From the NCBI RefSeq assembly GCF_001879205.1, contig NZ_MLFK01000011.1:124001-188000 (forward strand): DNA of 64,000 nt, given 5' to 3'. Positions within the stretch are counted from its first letter, which is position 1. Each line of letters starts with the position of its first letter. Position numbers and translations under genes: made by a program. The notes below the pieces were generated by a model that was given only the letters and a program-made list of their open reading frames with translations, was not told the origin of the DNA and ran no database searches. Shown piece after piece: positions 17,247 through 25,327 of this stretch. The stretch is from Flavobacterium johnsoniae. GTDB lineage: Bacteria > Bacteroidota > Bacteroidia > Flavobacteriales > Flavobacteriaceae.

Positions 17247-18041
17247 ATGAAACAAATAGTAGATTATCAAAACGAGTTATCAGGCAAAATTGCATTGGTG
17301 ACAGGAGGTACAAAAGGAGCTGGCAGAGCGATAGCCGAACGTTTAAAAAATGCCGGTGCTACGGTAGTTATCAGCGCAAGAAACCAACCTGAAACACCGG
17401 ATAAAGAGCTGCATTTCATTTCTGCAGATTTAAGCAAACCAGAAGCTGCTGCCAAAGTTGCTTGTGAAGTATTGGAGAGATTCGGTAAGTTAGATATCCT
17501 TGTAAACAATCTGGGAGGTTCTGAAACTCCTGGCGGAGGGTTTGCTGCATTAACCAATACAGATTGGGAAGAAACAATACAAGCCAATTTACTGGCACCA
17601 GTTCGTCTGGATAAGGCAGTTCTTCCGCAAATGCTTGAAGGTAAAAGCGGCGTAATCATCCACATAGCATCTATTCAGGGAAAACTTCCTTTGTATGATT
17701 CCACACTTCCGTATGCTGCCGCAAAAGCCGGACTTATTAATTACAGTAAAGGATTATCGAAAGAAGTATCTCCAAAAGGTGTACGTGTATTGACCGTTTC
17801 TCCAGGATGGATTATGACCGAAGCATCAATACGAATGATGGAGCGTATTTCTGAAAGCAGTAATGTACCCATAAAAGAGGCTGAAAAAAGCGTGATGACA
17901 GCTTTGGGAGGTATACCTTATGGAAGACCAGCCAAACCGGAAGAAGTCGCAGAACTCGTTGGATTCTTGGTATCACCCAGAGCAGGTTATCTGACAGGTA
18001 CAGAATATGTAATCGATGGTGGAACAATTCCAACGATTTGA
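17247..18041 (+). CDS. Short-chain dehydrogenase/reductase
   Basis: The 264-residue enzyme shows the SDR cofactor motif TGGTKGAGRA, the NNLGG equivalent of NNAG, and the catalytic YAAAK with a preceding Ser in IIHIASIQG. The C-terminal sequence VGFLVSPRAGYLTGTEYVIDGG is typical of classical SDRs. I chose ATG 17247 (MKQIVDYQNELSGKIALVTG) over an upstream in-frame start at 17151, because the extra 32 residues cross the shared 28-bp repeat and the intergenic region. It is divergent from an HxlR regulator and probably induced through it. The substrate is unknown. Confidence 0.88.
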   Translation: MKQIVDYQNELSGKIALVTGGTKGAGRAIAERLKNAGATVVISARNQPETPDKELHFISADLSKPEAAAKVACEVLERFGKLDILVNNLGGSETPGGGFAALTNTDWEETIQANLLAPVRLDKAVLPQMLEGKSGVIIHIASIQGKLPLYDSTLPYAAAKAGLINYSKGLSKEVSPKGVRVLTVSPGWIMTEASIRMMERISESSNVPIKEAEKSVMTALGGIPYGRPAKPEEVAELVGFLVSPRAGYLTGTEYVIDGGTIPTI

Positions 18042-18146
18042 TTTTTAATATAGGTAATAGTTACCTTGAAAGAAGAGATCTATATGTCCAATAAAATAAT
18101 AGTAAATAAAATAAATAAGCATTAGTAACCATAAAATAGATACATT

Positions 18147-18467
18147 ATGAACTTACCAGAAGTAATACAAGACTTAGTAAAAGCGCAAAACAATTTTGAC
18201 AGTTCGGCTTTTGCCGATTGCTTTTCAGAAACTGCAATCGTATTTGACGAGGGAAAAAATTATACCAGCAAAACAGAAATAAAAAACTGGATAGAAAAAA
18301 GCTCAAAGGAATACAATACGGCAATGAAACCTCTTGAATTTGAAGGAGATGCTGAAAAGGGAAATTTAAAAGCAGAAGTATCCGGAACTTTTCCAGGGAG
18401 TCCCGTGATTCTTACCTACAATTTAACCTTTAAAGGACAGTATATAGAATCGTTGAAAATTAATTAA
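18147..18467 (+). CDS. SnoaL/NTF2-like fold protein
   Basis: The 106-residue protein has the alpha+beta cone layout: helix (VIQDLVKAQNNFDSSAFADCF), a strand with IVFDEGKNYTSKTEIKNWIEK, and C-terminal strands (GSPVILTYNLTFKGQYIESLKI). This is typical of SnoaL-like, nuclear transport factor 2-like proteins, which act as small isomerases or hydrolases or as binding proteins. No decisive catalytic residues can be assigned. It follows the SDR gene by about 105 bases in the same direction and may belong to the same regulon. Confidence 0.75.
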   Translation: MNLPEVIQDLVKAQNNFDSSAFADCFSETAIVFDEGKNYTSKTEIKNWIEKSSKEYNTAMKPLEFEGDAEKGNLKAEVSGTFPGSPVILTYNLTFKGQYIESLKIN

Positions 18468-18647
18468 AGTTGCGGAATCAGACCTTAAATTATGATTATT
18501 CTATTAGGAGAATTACATACAATTGAATAATTGACCTATTTAATTCTCCTAATTATTTTATAAAGTTTCGAATCTAAATCTTGTCAGTCTAGATCTTGGT
18601 GGATTTTACATTCACCTTATCTTTCTCTATTTGCAACATGTTTATGG

Positions 18648-19028
18648 TTAAGGAATTAATGTTGACGAAATTCCTAAATGAACATCTTTGTGCTTTGCCC
18701 CCCACTCATCCAATTGCAGGCAGATAGGAATGAGAGCACTGCTTACAGGAGTAAGTTCATATTCAACCCGCGGAGGCACTTCATGATGCACGGTGCGTAT
18801 TACCAATCCATCACGTTCCAGCTCGCGAAGCTGTAATGTCAGCATCCTTTCGGTAATGTTCGGGATGATCCTTTTAAGCTCCCCAAAACGTTTTTTACCG
18901 TTACTTAACCGTATTAAAATTGGCAGTTTCCACCTTCCGCCCATTAGTTGTACGGCGTAGGTGAGATTACAATCTGAAAGAAAATTTCGATTGATGTTAT
19001 TTGTGGTATTTTCTTTTCTATTTGTCAT
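18648..19028 (-). CDS. HxlR-family transcriptional regulator (second copy)
   Basis: The 126-residue winged-helix protein contains CNLTYAVQLMGGRWKLPILIRL, RFGELKRIIPNITERMLTLQLR and RTVHHEVPPRVEYELT, all HxlR hallmarks, with a Cys near the start of the DNA-binding domain. It is divergent from the Gfo/Idh oxidoreductase, and the gap contains a perfect 16-bp palindrome, probably its operator. Its sequence differs clearly from that of the HxlR protein at 16.7 kb, so it is not a recent duplicate. Confidence 0.9.
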   Translation of the reverse strand: MTNRKENTTNNINRNFLSDCNLTYAVQLMGGRWKLPILIRLSNGKKRFGELKRIIPNITERMLTLQLRELERDGLVIRTVHHEVPPRVEYELTPVSSALIPICLQLDEWGAKHKDVHLGISSTLIP

Positions 19029-19039
19029 TACTTACAAAA

Positions 19040-19055
19040 TTGTATGTACATACAA
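19040..19055. promoter_or_regulatory. Perfect 16-bp palindrome, candidate HxlR operator
   Basis: TTGTATGTACATACAA is fully self-complementary and lies between the divergent HxlR (start 19028) and Gfo/Idh (start 19121) genes. Dimeric winged-helix repressors such as HxlR proteins bind palindromes of this size at their own promoters. Confidence 0.65.
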
Positions 19056-19120
19056 TGGGTTGTGTACACTACAAAATTATAGTGTTCTTGTTAATTTTAC
19101 AATCAATATAATAGAAATAA

Positions 19121-20224
19121 ATGAAAACAGAAAAAATAAAAGTTGGTATAATTGGGCTTAATCCCGACAGCCAGTGGGCATCAAAGTCACACCTTCCTGC
19201 ATTAAGGTATCTATCTGATACCTTTGAGATTATCGGAGTAGCCAATTCTACTCATGAAAGCGCTTTAAAAGCTGCGGATAAACTAGAAATACCAATCGCT
19301 TATGAAAACCCAGATGCCTTAATAGCATCAGCCGAAATAGAACTGGTTGTTATTACTGTAAAAGTCCCTTACCATTATGATCTTGTAAAGGCTGCGCTTG
19401 AAGCAGGCAAACATGTGTACTGCGAACACCCCTTGGGTAACGGACTTACTGAAACGGAGCAATTAGCAGCTATTGCGGCACGGAAAAATGTAGTTGCAGC
19501 AGTAGGGACGCAAATGGTTGTATCACCGGAATTGACTTATCTGGAGCACCTCATTAAAGACGGCTATGTAGGGAAGGTTTTATCCACTACACTGCTAGGC
19601 TCGGGAGGTCCTTGGTCAGATGAAGCAATTTCGGCTAACTATTATCTATACGATAAAACAAACGGCGCTACAATGCTGACCATCCCCTTGGGGCATACAT
19701 TGGCAGGTTTAACAAAAGCTTTGGGCGGTTTTGATACTTTGACAGCAAAAATGACAAACAATTACACAACAGTAAAACTTACTGATATTGGTGAAATAAA
19801 ACCTAAGACCTCTGAAGACCAGATTATGGTAATAGGCCAATTGAAAAATGGAGCCGCAATTTCTATTCATTACCGCGGCGGCGTTTCAAGAGGCACTAAT
19901 CTTTTGTGGGAGATTAATGGAACACAAGGAGATATACAGGTAACAGGGCCTCTTGGACATGGTCAACTTGTCCCTTTAGAAATTCAAGGAGCCCAAGGGA
20001 AAGATACGAAATTACAAAACCTGCCAATTCCAAATGAAATGTATGAGGGTTTGCCTGATAATCCGGTAATTAGAAATGTGGTGCTGCTTTACAAAAGAGT
20101 TGCTGCTGATATAAAAAATAAAACGAAAACAGCACCAACTTTTGACGACGCAGTTGTACTAGCACATCTACTCAATGATATCGAGCAGTCCTCAAAAAGT
20201 TATGGTAATAAGGTTAAATCTTAA
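19121..20224 (+). CDS. Gfo/Idh/MocA-family oxidoreductase, Gal80-like
   Basis: The 367-residue protein has an N-terminal Rossmann fold (KVGIIGLNPDSQWASKSHLPAL) and the C-terminal alpha/beta domain of Gfo/Idh/MocA proteins. In place of the usual EKP motif with catalytic Lys, it reads VYCEHPLGNGLTE. This variant resembles the Gal80-like subgroup, where activity may be altered or absent. The likely role is NAD(P)-dependent sugar or related oxidation, or ligand sensing, in the cytosol. It is divergent from an HxlR regulator across a strong palindrome. A terminator follows. Confidence 0.85.
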   Translation: MKTEKIKVGIIGLNPDSQWASKSHLPALRYLSDTFEIIGVANSTHESALKAADKLEIPIAYENPDALIASAEIELVVITVKVPYHYDLVKAALEAGKHVYCEHPLGNGLTETEQLAAIAARKNVVAAVGTQMVVSPELTYLEHLIKDGYVGKVLSTTLLGSGGPWSDEAISANYYLYDKTNGATMLTIPLGHTLAGLTKALGGFDTLTAKMTNNYTTVKLTDIGEIKPKTSEDQIMVIGQLKNGAAISIHYRGGVSRGTNLLWEINGTQGDIQVTGPLGHGQLVPLEIQGAQGKDTKLQNLPIPNEMYEGLPDNPVIRNVVLLYKRVAADIKNKTKTAPTFDDAVVLAHLLNDIEQSSKSYGNKVKS

Positions 20225-20254
20225 GTTACTACAAAAAATATTTGTTAACAATCT

Positions 20255-20282
20255 AACTCTTAAGCTGTAAGAGTTTTTTTTG
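20255..20282 (+). terminator. Terminator after the Gfo/Idh gene
   Basis: AACTCTTA (20255-20262) pairs with TAAGAGTT (20268-20275), followed by eight T residues in total. Confidence 0.8.
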
Positions 20283-20319
20283 AATGTCTGGGATTTTAAT
20301 CCGATAAGTACTTTTATTT

Positions 20320-20347
20320 CCTTATACGGATCGTAATTCCGTACTTG
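20320..20347 (+). repeat. 28-bp promoter-region repeat, copy 2
   Basis: Same element as at 17175-17202, with an identical ATCGTAATTCCGTACTTG. Here it lies 213 bases before the alpha/beta-hydrolase start. The rest of the 20283-20559 gap shows no gene. Confidence 0.75.
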
Positions 20348-20559
20348 CTTATAAAGCGGTTATATATTAAAATTTTACTTCATTGATTTATTAAAAGTTA
20401 CAAATTTAATAGGAGTTGTTTTTGTAATAATGAGACTTTTTTTGATATAGGGAAAAATGTACAATGCACTCTTCCAAATATCCATTTTCAAGCCTTAGGG
20501 TTTTACGCATCTTTGTACTGTAAATAATTAATAATAGTAACTAATTAAAAATAAACAAA

Positions 20560-21468
20560 ATGAAAACACTTATTTCAACATTAAGCCTTTTATGTATCTT
20601 TACTTTAAGCCAGCCGTTATCGGCTCAATCAAAACGAGTTCCTGCATCAGCCGGAAGATTAGAATTTATTGAAGTTGAACCAAATGTAAAACTTCATGTA
20701 ACCGACCTTGGGGAAGGACAGCCTATTGTATTAATACACGGATGGCCGTTAAATGATGCAATGTATGAATATCAATATCAATATTTTGTTCAAAAAGGTT
20801 TCAGGGTGATCGGAATATCAATGAGAGGATTTGGTAAATCTGACAGACCCTATGGTAAATATGATTTTGATGTTTTCTCAGATGACATCAAAGTCGTATT
20901 AGATAAGCTTAAAATAAACAATGCCATTCTGGGTGGTTTTTCTATGGGCGGCGCAGTTGTCATACATTATATGGCAAAATACAATGGAGCACATGTAGGC
21001 AAACTGGCACTTTTTGCCGCTGCCGCGCCTTCGTGGAAACAACGTGAAGGTTTTCCATATGGTGCTACTGACGAAGCTGCTGCAGGATTAATACATACAA
21101 CAAGAACAAACAGACAGCAGTTGATTGAAGATTTTGGTAAAGCCTTTGGGGCGTCTGAAAATGCAATCACACCAACTATGTCTCAATGGCTCGCGAGTAT
21201 CAATTCTGATGCATCTCCTTACGCAACAACGCAGTCTATAATAGCATTACGTGATCTTGATTTACGTCCAGTCTTATCAAAAATTAATGTGCCTGTAGCA
21301 ATATTTCATGGAACTAAAGATAAGCTATGTGATTTTGTATTCGCAGAACAATTGCACAAAGGGCTGAAAAACTCCTACATTGTAAAGTTTGAAAACAGCG
21401 GACACGCACTATTTATTGAGGAAATGGAAAAATTCAATACAGAACTTGAAAAGTTAGCAAAAAAATAA
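20560..21468 (+). CDS. Secreted alpha/beta-hydrolase (haloperoxidase/esterase-like)
   Basis: The 302-residue protein begins with a signal peptide (LISTLSLLCIFTLSQPLSAQ). The hydrolase core follows: oxyanion region VLIHGWPLND, nucleophile elbow GGFSMGG, acid in FHGTKDKLCD and catalytic His in SGHALF. The closest family type is the non-heme chloroperoxidase or arylesterase group. It would be exported to the periplasm or outside the cell. The upstream region carries the 28-bp element shared with the SDR promoter, suggesting shared control. A hairpin terminator follows. Confidence 0.88.
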   Translation: MKTLISTLSLLCIFTLSQPLSAQSKRVPASAGRLEFIEVEPNVKLHVTDLGEGQPIVLIHGWPLNDAMYEYQYQYFVQKGFRVIGISMRGFGKSDRPYGKYDFDVFSDDIKVVLDKLKINNAILGGFSMGGAVVIHYMAKYNGAHVGKLALFAAAAPSWKQREGFPYGATDEAAAGLIHTTRTNRQQLIEDFGKAFGASENAITPTMSQWLASINSDASPYATTQSIIALRDLDLRPVLSKINVPVAIFHGTKDKLCDFVFAEQLHKGLKNSYIVKFENSGHALFIEEMEKFNTELEKLAKK

Positions 21469-21534
21469 TTTATAGTCGCAGTTCATTAAATGCTTTGTAA
21501 AAAATAAAGATTAGAAGCTAATATAAGTATCATC

Positions 21535-21559
21535 GCCGGTCTTTTAAAGACCGGCTTTT
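21535..21559 (+). terminator. Terminator after the alpha/beta-hydrolase gene
   Basis: GCCGGTCTTT (21535-21544) pairs with AAAGACCGGC (21546-21555), then TTTT. It ends 13 bases before the AraC gene start. Confidence 0.75.
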
Positions 21560-21572
21560 AAGAGAATTGATA

Positions 21573-22445
21573 ATGAAAGAACACGTTTTTGATGTAAGCC
21601 TGAAAAAAATAGGTATGCTTAAAGTAGATAATGACAGCCTCGAAATGATCAATTCTGAAGCTTACAAAGAATATATTAAAGTACTGTACCTTTCTGCAGA
21701 CTTTAAGATCAAGGTAGATTTTAAAGTATACAATACTTCAGGCAGTTCTCTTTTTTTTATAAGTCCCAATCAGGTTCTGAGCATCGAAGAGACCGGTAAG
21801 CAAGAAGGCTTCTTTATATTTTACCACAGTGATTTTTACTGCATTCAAATTCATGACGAAGAAGTTGCCTGCGATGGACTGCTGTTCAATAATATTCATA
21901 ATATGCCTATGACGACTGTACCTCAGACAGAGTCCGCATTTATCGATTATTTATTTGTTCAGATGCAGGATGAATTTATTTTGAAAGATTCCTCTCAAGA
22001 AGAAATGATCCGTACTTATCTGAAACAAATCTTCATTAAGTCAACCCGACTCTGGAAACTGCAGCACCTAGACGGTGTATTGGGGCAATACCACAATGAT
22101 CTCGAATGTTTCAGGCGTTTCACCCAATTGGTTGAAGCAAACTATAAACAAAAACATAGTGTAGCAGACTATGCCGATATACTTGCTATAGCACCCAAGA
22201 CTCTGACCCATAAATTTAAGCGGATGAACCTGCCGCAACCCAATGAAATTATCAAAAACCGAATTATATTAGAAGCAAAAAGACTTTTAGTTCATACTGC
22301 TAAAAGTGCGAAAGAAATTGCATATGATCTTGGGTATGAAGACCCAGCTTATTTTAGCCGTCTTTTTTTTATAAAAACAAATGAAACCCCATTTGGCTTT
22401 AAGAATAAATACCTCAGCATTCACGCTTCAGAAGAAACTCTTTAA
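21573..22445 (+). CDS. AraC-family transcriptional regulator
   Basis: The 290-residue protein has an N-terminal sensor region rich in beta structure and a C-terminal double helix-turn-helix. The second HTH carries the AraC signature SAKEIAYDLGYEDPAYFSRLF followed by TPFGFKNKY. I chose ATG 21573 rather than the TTG two codons earlier. The ligand is unknown. The metallopeptidase-like gene starts 22 bases after it on the same strand, so the two are probably cotranscribed; the adjacent hydrolase is separated by a terminator. Confidence 0.88.
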   Translation: MKEHVFDVSLKKIGMLKVDNDSLEMINSEAYKEYIKVLYLSADFKIKVDFKVYNTSGSSLFFISPNQVLSIEETGKQEGFFIFYHSDFYCIQIHDEEVACDGLLFNNIHNMPMTTVPQTESAFIDYLFVQMQDEFILKDSSQEEMIRTYLKQIFIKSTRLWKLQHLDGVLGQYHNDLECFRRFTQLVEANYKQKHSVADYADILAIAPKTLTHKFKRMNLPQPNEIIKNRIILEAKRLLVHTAKSAKEIAYDLGYEDPAYFSRLFFIKTNETPFGFKNKYLSIHASEETL

Positions 22446-22467
22446 AAAATCAGAAAAAAATAAAATA

Positions 22468-23385
22468 ATGACAAGTAAAAATTTTGTGTATACTTTTCTA
22501 TGCTTCTTCTTAACTGCAATGTTTATTAATGCGCAGCAAGTTAAAAATCCGAATATTAGCGCATTGGCTGAACGTACTGGGCCTGCGCCGGAGAGTGTTT
22601 TTAAAAAATTTCGTGATGCAGGCATGGATCCTGTTGAACATAAATTAACCTATCTTGAAAGAGAGAAGTTAAACAATGCCTTTGCTATACTGCCTCCATT
22701 ACATCAAAAAATTCTAAAAAAGCATCTGCACAGTATCAGTTTTATGGATAATATGCCCAATACTGCCCTTACATCACCAGTCGAAACATCTGATTCGGTA
22801 AAAATGTATAATATAACTTTCCGTGCTGAAATTCTTAACCAGACTATTTCTGAGTGGACAACGTGGAAAGAAAACAGCTGCTATGAAAAATCAACAGACA
22901 GTCAATATCAGGTTACAATTGAAGCTGGTAATCTGGATGCCATTATCTACGTTTTACTTCATGAAGCTACACATGTTCTGGATGGTGTTCTAAATCTAAC
23001 TCCTCATCTGAATGAAAAAGATGTTTGGGAAGGATCAAAAGCCTTTACACAAAATGTTTGGGATAAATATAATGAGCCTTCGGAGAACGTAATCAATCCA
23101 TTACTGGAGACTGTACTCTTTAGAAGTGGTAAACCAATCGAAGTTTCATATGCACCAGAAGTATATAAAGCAATTCAAAAAACACCTTTTGTTTCGCTCT
23201 ACAGCACAGCATCATGGTTTGAAGATCTAGCCGAAGCATTAACCATTTATCATCTGACCGAGAAAATGAAGCAGCCCTATAAAGTGGTAGTTCTAAAAAA
23301 TGGAATTCAGGAAGTCCTCTATGAGCCAAGCAAGAATAAACGTGTGAAAAAAAGGCAAAATCAATTACAGATTTTTTATACATAA
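22468..23385 (+). CDS. Secreted HExxH zinc-metallopeptidase-like protein
   Basis: The 305-residue product starts at MTSKNFVYTFLCFFLTAMF with a signal peptide ending near INAQQ. It contains VLLHEATHVLDG, a gluzincin-type HExxH motif, and a later WFEDLAEALTIYH that could supply the third ligand Glu. I chose ATG 22468 over an upstream in-frame ATG at 22381 because the longer form would overlap the AraC gene and bury the signal peptide. No named peptidase family was recognised. It probably acts in the periplasm or outside the cell. Proteolytic activity is inferred only from the motif. Confidence 0.7.
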   Translation: MTSKNFVYTFLCFFLTAMFINAQQVKNPNISALAERTGPAPESVFKKFRDAGMDPVEHKLTYLEREKLNNAFAILPPLHQKILKKHLHSISFMDNMPNTALTSPVETSDSVKMYNITFRAEILNQTISEWTTWKENSCYEKSTDSQYQVTIEAGNLDAIIYVLLHEATHVLDGVLNLTPHLNEKDVWEGSKAFTQNVWDKYNEPSENVINPLLETVLFRSGKPIEVSYAPEVYKAIQKTPFVSLYSTASWFEDLAEALTIYHLTEKMKQPYKVVVLKNGIQEVLYEPSKNKRVKKRQNQLQIFYT

Positions 23386-23464
23386 ATTAAGGACTTAAAA
23401 TTCAAACGAAATAAGATTTTAAAAATGTTTTTTACTTAAACTCATAAATAATGACAATTTAATG

Positions 23465-23483
23465 TGTGGCAGAATCATGGCAC
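23465..23483. repeat. GTGGCA-type motif, copy 3
   Basis: TGTGGCAGAATCATGGCAC, one base from the 14735 copy. The following GGAGTTGATAC also follows the 13312 copy. Confidence 0.6.
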
Positions 23484-23666
23484 ATAACAATTGGAGTTGA
23501 TACGTTTTTTACTACTGTAGAATAATGCTTCAATCTCTTAAACCTAAATATTCAATATTTTATATATATTTGTAATACAAAAAAAAGAACAATACTACTG
23601 ACTATTAATTCGTTTGCATTTAATTTTTGTGCATGATTTAAAATTGAAAAAGTATAATTGAATTTA

Positions 23667-23684
23667 GGTGCAGAATCGGTGCAC
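23667..23684. repeat. GGTGCA-type motif, copy 4
   Basis: GGTGCAGAATCGGTGCAC is identical to the copy at 13312 and lies 54 bases before the tRNA-tail repeat. Confidence 0.65.
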
Positions 23685-23737
23685 TTTGGTCAAAGACATT
23701 TTATAAAACCTAGTATAGACAGGACTTCAGCGATAAA

Positions 23738-23759
23738 GTTCGAATCCTGCTCTCCCCAC
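23738..23759 (+). repeat. tRNA-Tyr tail repeat, copy 2
   Basis: This is an exact 22-base copy of the 3' end of tRNA-Tyr. The sequence before it does not form a tRNA, so it is an attachment-site-like scar. Confidence 0.85.
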
Positions 23760-23760
23760 C

Positions 23761-23860
23761 AAAAGGGTAAAAGAAGCTAAAACGAAAGTTTTTCAATCTT
23801 TTCAAAAACCCATAAAAAACGTGGTAAAGCCTGCAAATCGTAAGATTCGCAGGCTTTTTT
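23761..23860 (+). repeat. Copied tRNA-Tyr downstream flank with terminator
   Basis: TTTTTCAATCTTTTCAAAAA and the following bases resemble 13193-13270. The hairpin AAAGCCTGCAAATC (23826-23839) with GATTCGCAGGCTTTTTT (23844-23860) replaces the native terminator with a different stem sequence. A degenerate third copy lies at about 33172-33260. Confidence 0.7.
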
Positions 23861-23904
23861 CTTTTTTACTGCTTTTCAGATTTTTTAAAACCGCTCAAAA
23901 TTTT

Positions 23905-23922
23905 TGTGACAGAATCGTGGCA
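23905..23922. repeat. GTGGCA-type motif, copy 5
   Basis: TGTGACAGAATCGTGGCA lies 45 bases after the copied terminator, at a relative position similar to that of the 13312 copy after the native terminator. Confidence 0.55.
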
Positions 23923-24799
23923 TATGAAGTTTGTTAAAAAAGAAATCCAGCAAAATCAATCCCTATCAAGTTTAGATTCGAAACTACTATAGCTCTGCGC
24001 AACAAGGTAATTACAAAAGGAATAGAATATTTCTGCAAAATATTTCCAAAAAATATAATATGCTTATTAGAATTAGTAATACACAATGTGATTTAAAAAA
24101 ACAGCTGCCATTAGCCTTTCAAGTACTTTTTCGAAAAGTTGACTTGACAATTTATCAAAAAAAAAGAGTAGAAAAATTAATTTCTACTCCTTTAAACCCA
24201 CAATAAAGACCTTAAGACTTTATCGAAAACTCTAGTTTTTCTTTAAGATATAGTATAAAAATGATTGGTTTTTAATACGGTCTATTTATGAATAGTTCGG
24301 GTAAAAGAAAACCCAAAAAAACACAAAAAACAACGTTTAATTTTCAGTGTGAATAAATCTCACAAGGCCTTTAATACAAATACCACAAATATATTAAAGG
24401 ACAGAAAATTAAAATTCCCAAAAACAAATTTATTCCTGACAAACTATTTCATAATTTAGATCTTGCGTTGACCATTTATAGGAAACAACAACAAATTATA
24501 AGCACCTAACGATTTATTTAATATAAGTAATCAAGTCCCACAAATCACTTAAATCGAAATCATTAAATATAGACTTTTTCAAATCCACTTCATTCACTAA
24601 CCTTATCTTAAACTAGCATTACAAAGTTAAGCTAACACACATCAGAGGTATTGACCAATAAAAACATTAAAACAAGACAATAAGTTTTTTTTAAAAAATT
24701 ATCAAATCACAATCAATGATTGTTTACCCCCCCCTGTCTATTACAAAAAAAGAAATTCTATAATTAAAACTATTATTATTGAATATTCTTTTTAATAAA

Positions 24800-25186
24800 T
24801 TAGTATTGCACAGGACTCTGAGTACAAGAGCAATTACTTATTCCCTGAAGGAAATCAAGTCCGATTGTAAATACATGCGTTCCCGAATTATATGCTCCAA
24901 TTTGATTAAGAGAGGCCTGATATGAATAACCGAAGTAAAAATTATATCTTTTAAAACCAGCCATCGGGCCAATCACTAAAGGTTCTAGGGCCTGATCATT
25001 TAAAAAACGATAAGAAAATCCTATCCAATAATAATCTTCATAACGATTGTATTGTCTGAATTTGAAGTTAATATCGGTACTAGAACGTTTATCACTTGCA
25101 AAAAACTGAAAAAAAACTGACGGTTCTAACTCAATGCGATTATTATCAGCCCCTTTAAAAACATGTCCTGTATATATCAGCGGACT
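24800..25186 (-). pseudogene. PorP/SprF-family C-terminal fragment
   Basis: A minus-strand frame without a usable start runs from about 25186 to TAA at 24800. It encodes roughly 128 residues of outer-membrane beta strands, for example DYYWIGFSYRFLNDQALEP, MAGFKRYNFYFGYSYQ and GTHVFTIGLDF. These match the C-terminal half of PorP/SprF type IX secretion partners; a full-length relative lies at 45317-46234. An in-frame TAA precedes the fragment and no N-terminal half is visible, so it is a truncated remnant. Confidence 0.75.
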
Positions 25187-25327
25187 TTACATACTTATGA
25201 AATACTATAAAGAATAATCACTTGTGTACATCGTATAAAAAAAGGACACATAAAAACAGTTTATATCAGCTGTGTATTTTTCATCATAAATCGTTTAGAA
25301 AATTCTTCAGGTCTGCAATTTTTAAAA

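Larger units (their letters stand above)
23386..24799. other. Gene-poor stretch with integration scars
   Basis: It contains GTGGCA-type motifs at 23465, 23667 and 23905, the tRNA-Tyr tail copy at 23738-23759, the copied tRNA flank with a terminator at 23761-23860, and a segment at 23952-23999 similar to 14770-14825. A small hairpin (GAGTAGAAA 24166-24174 with TTTCTACTC 24181-24189) lies further on. 24200-24799 shows no credible gene. Confidence 0.7.

Noticed and set aside
23738..23763. Second tRNA gene
   Set aside because: Only the 3' end of tRNA-Tyr is present; no acceptor partner, D-arm or anticodon precedes it.
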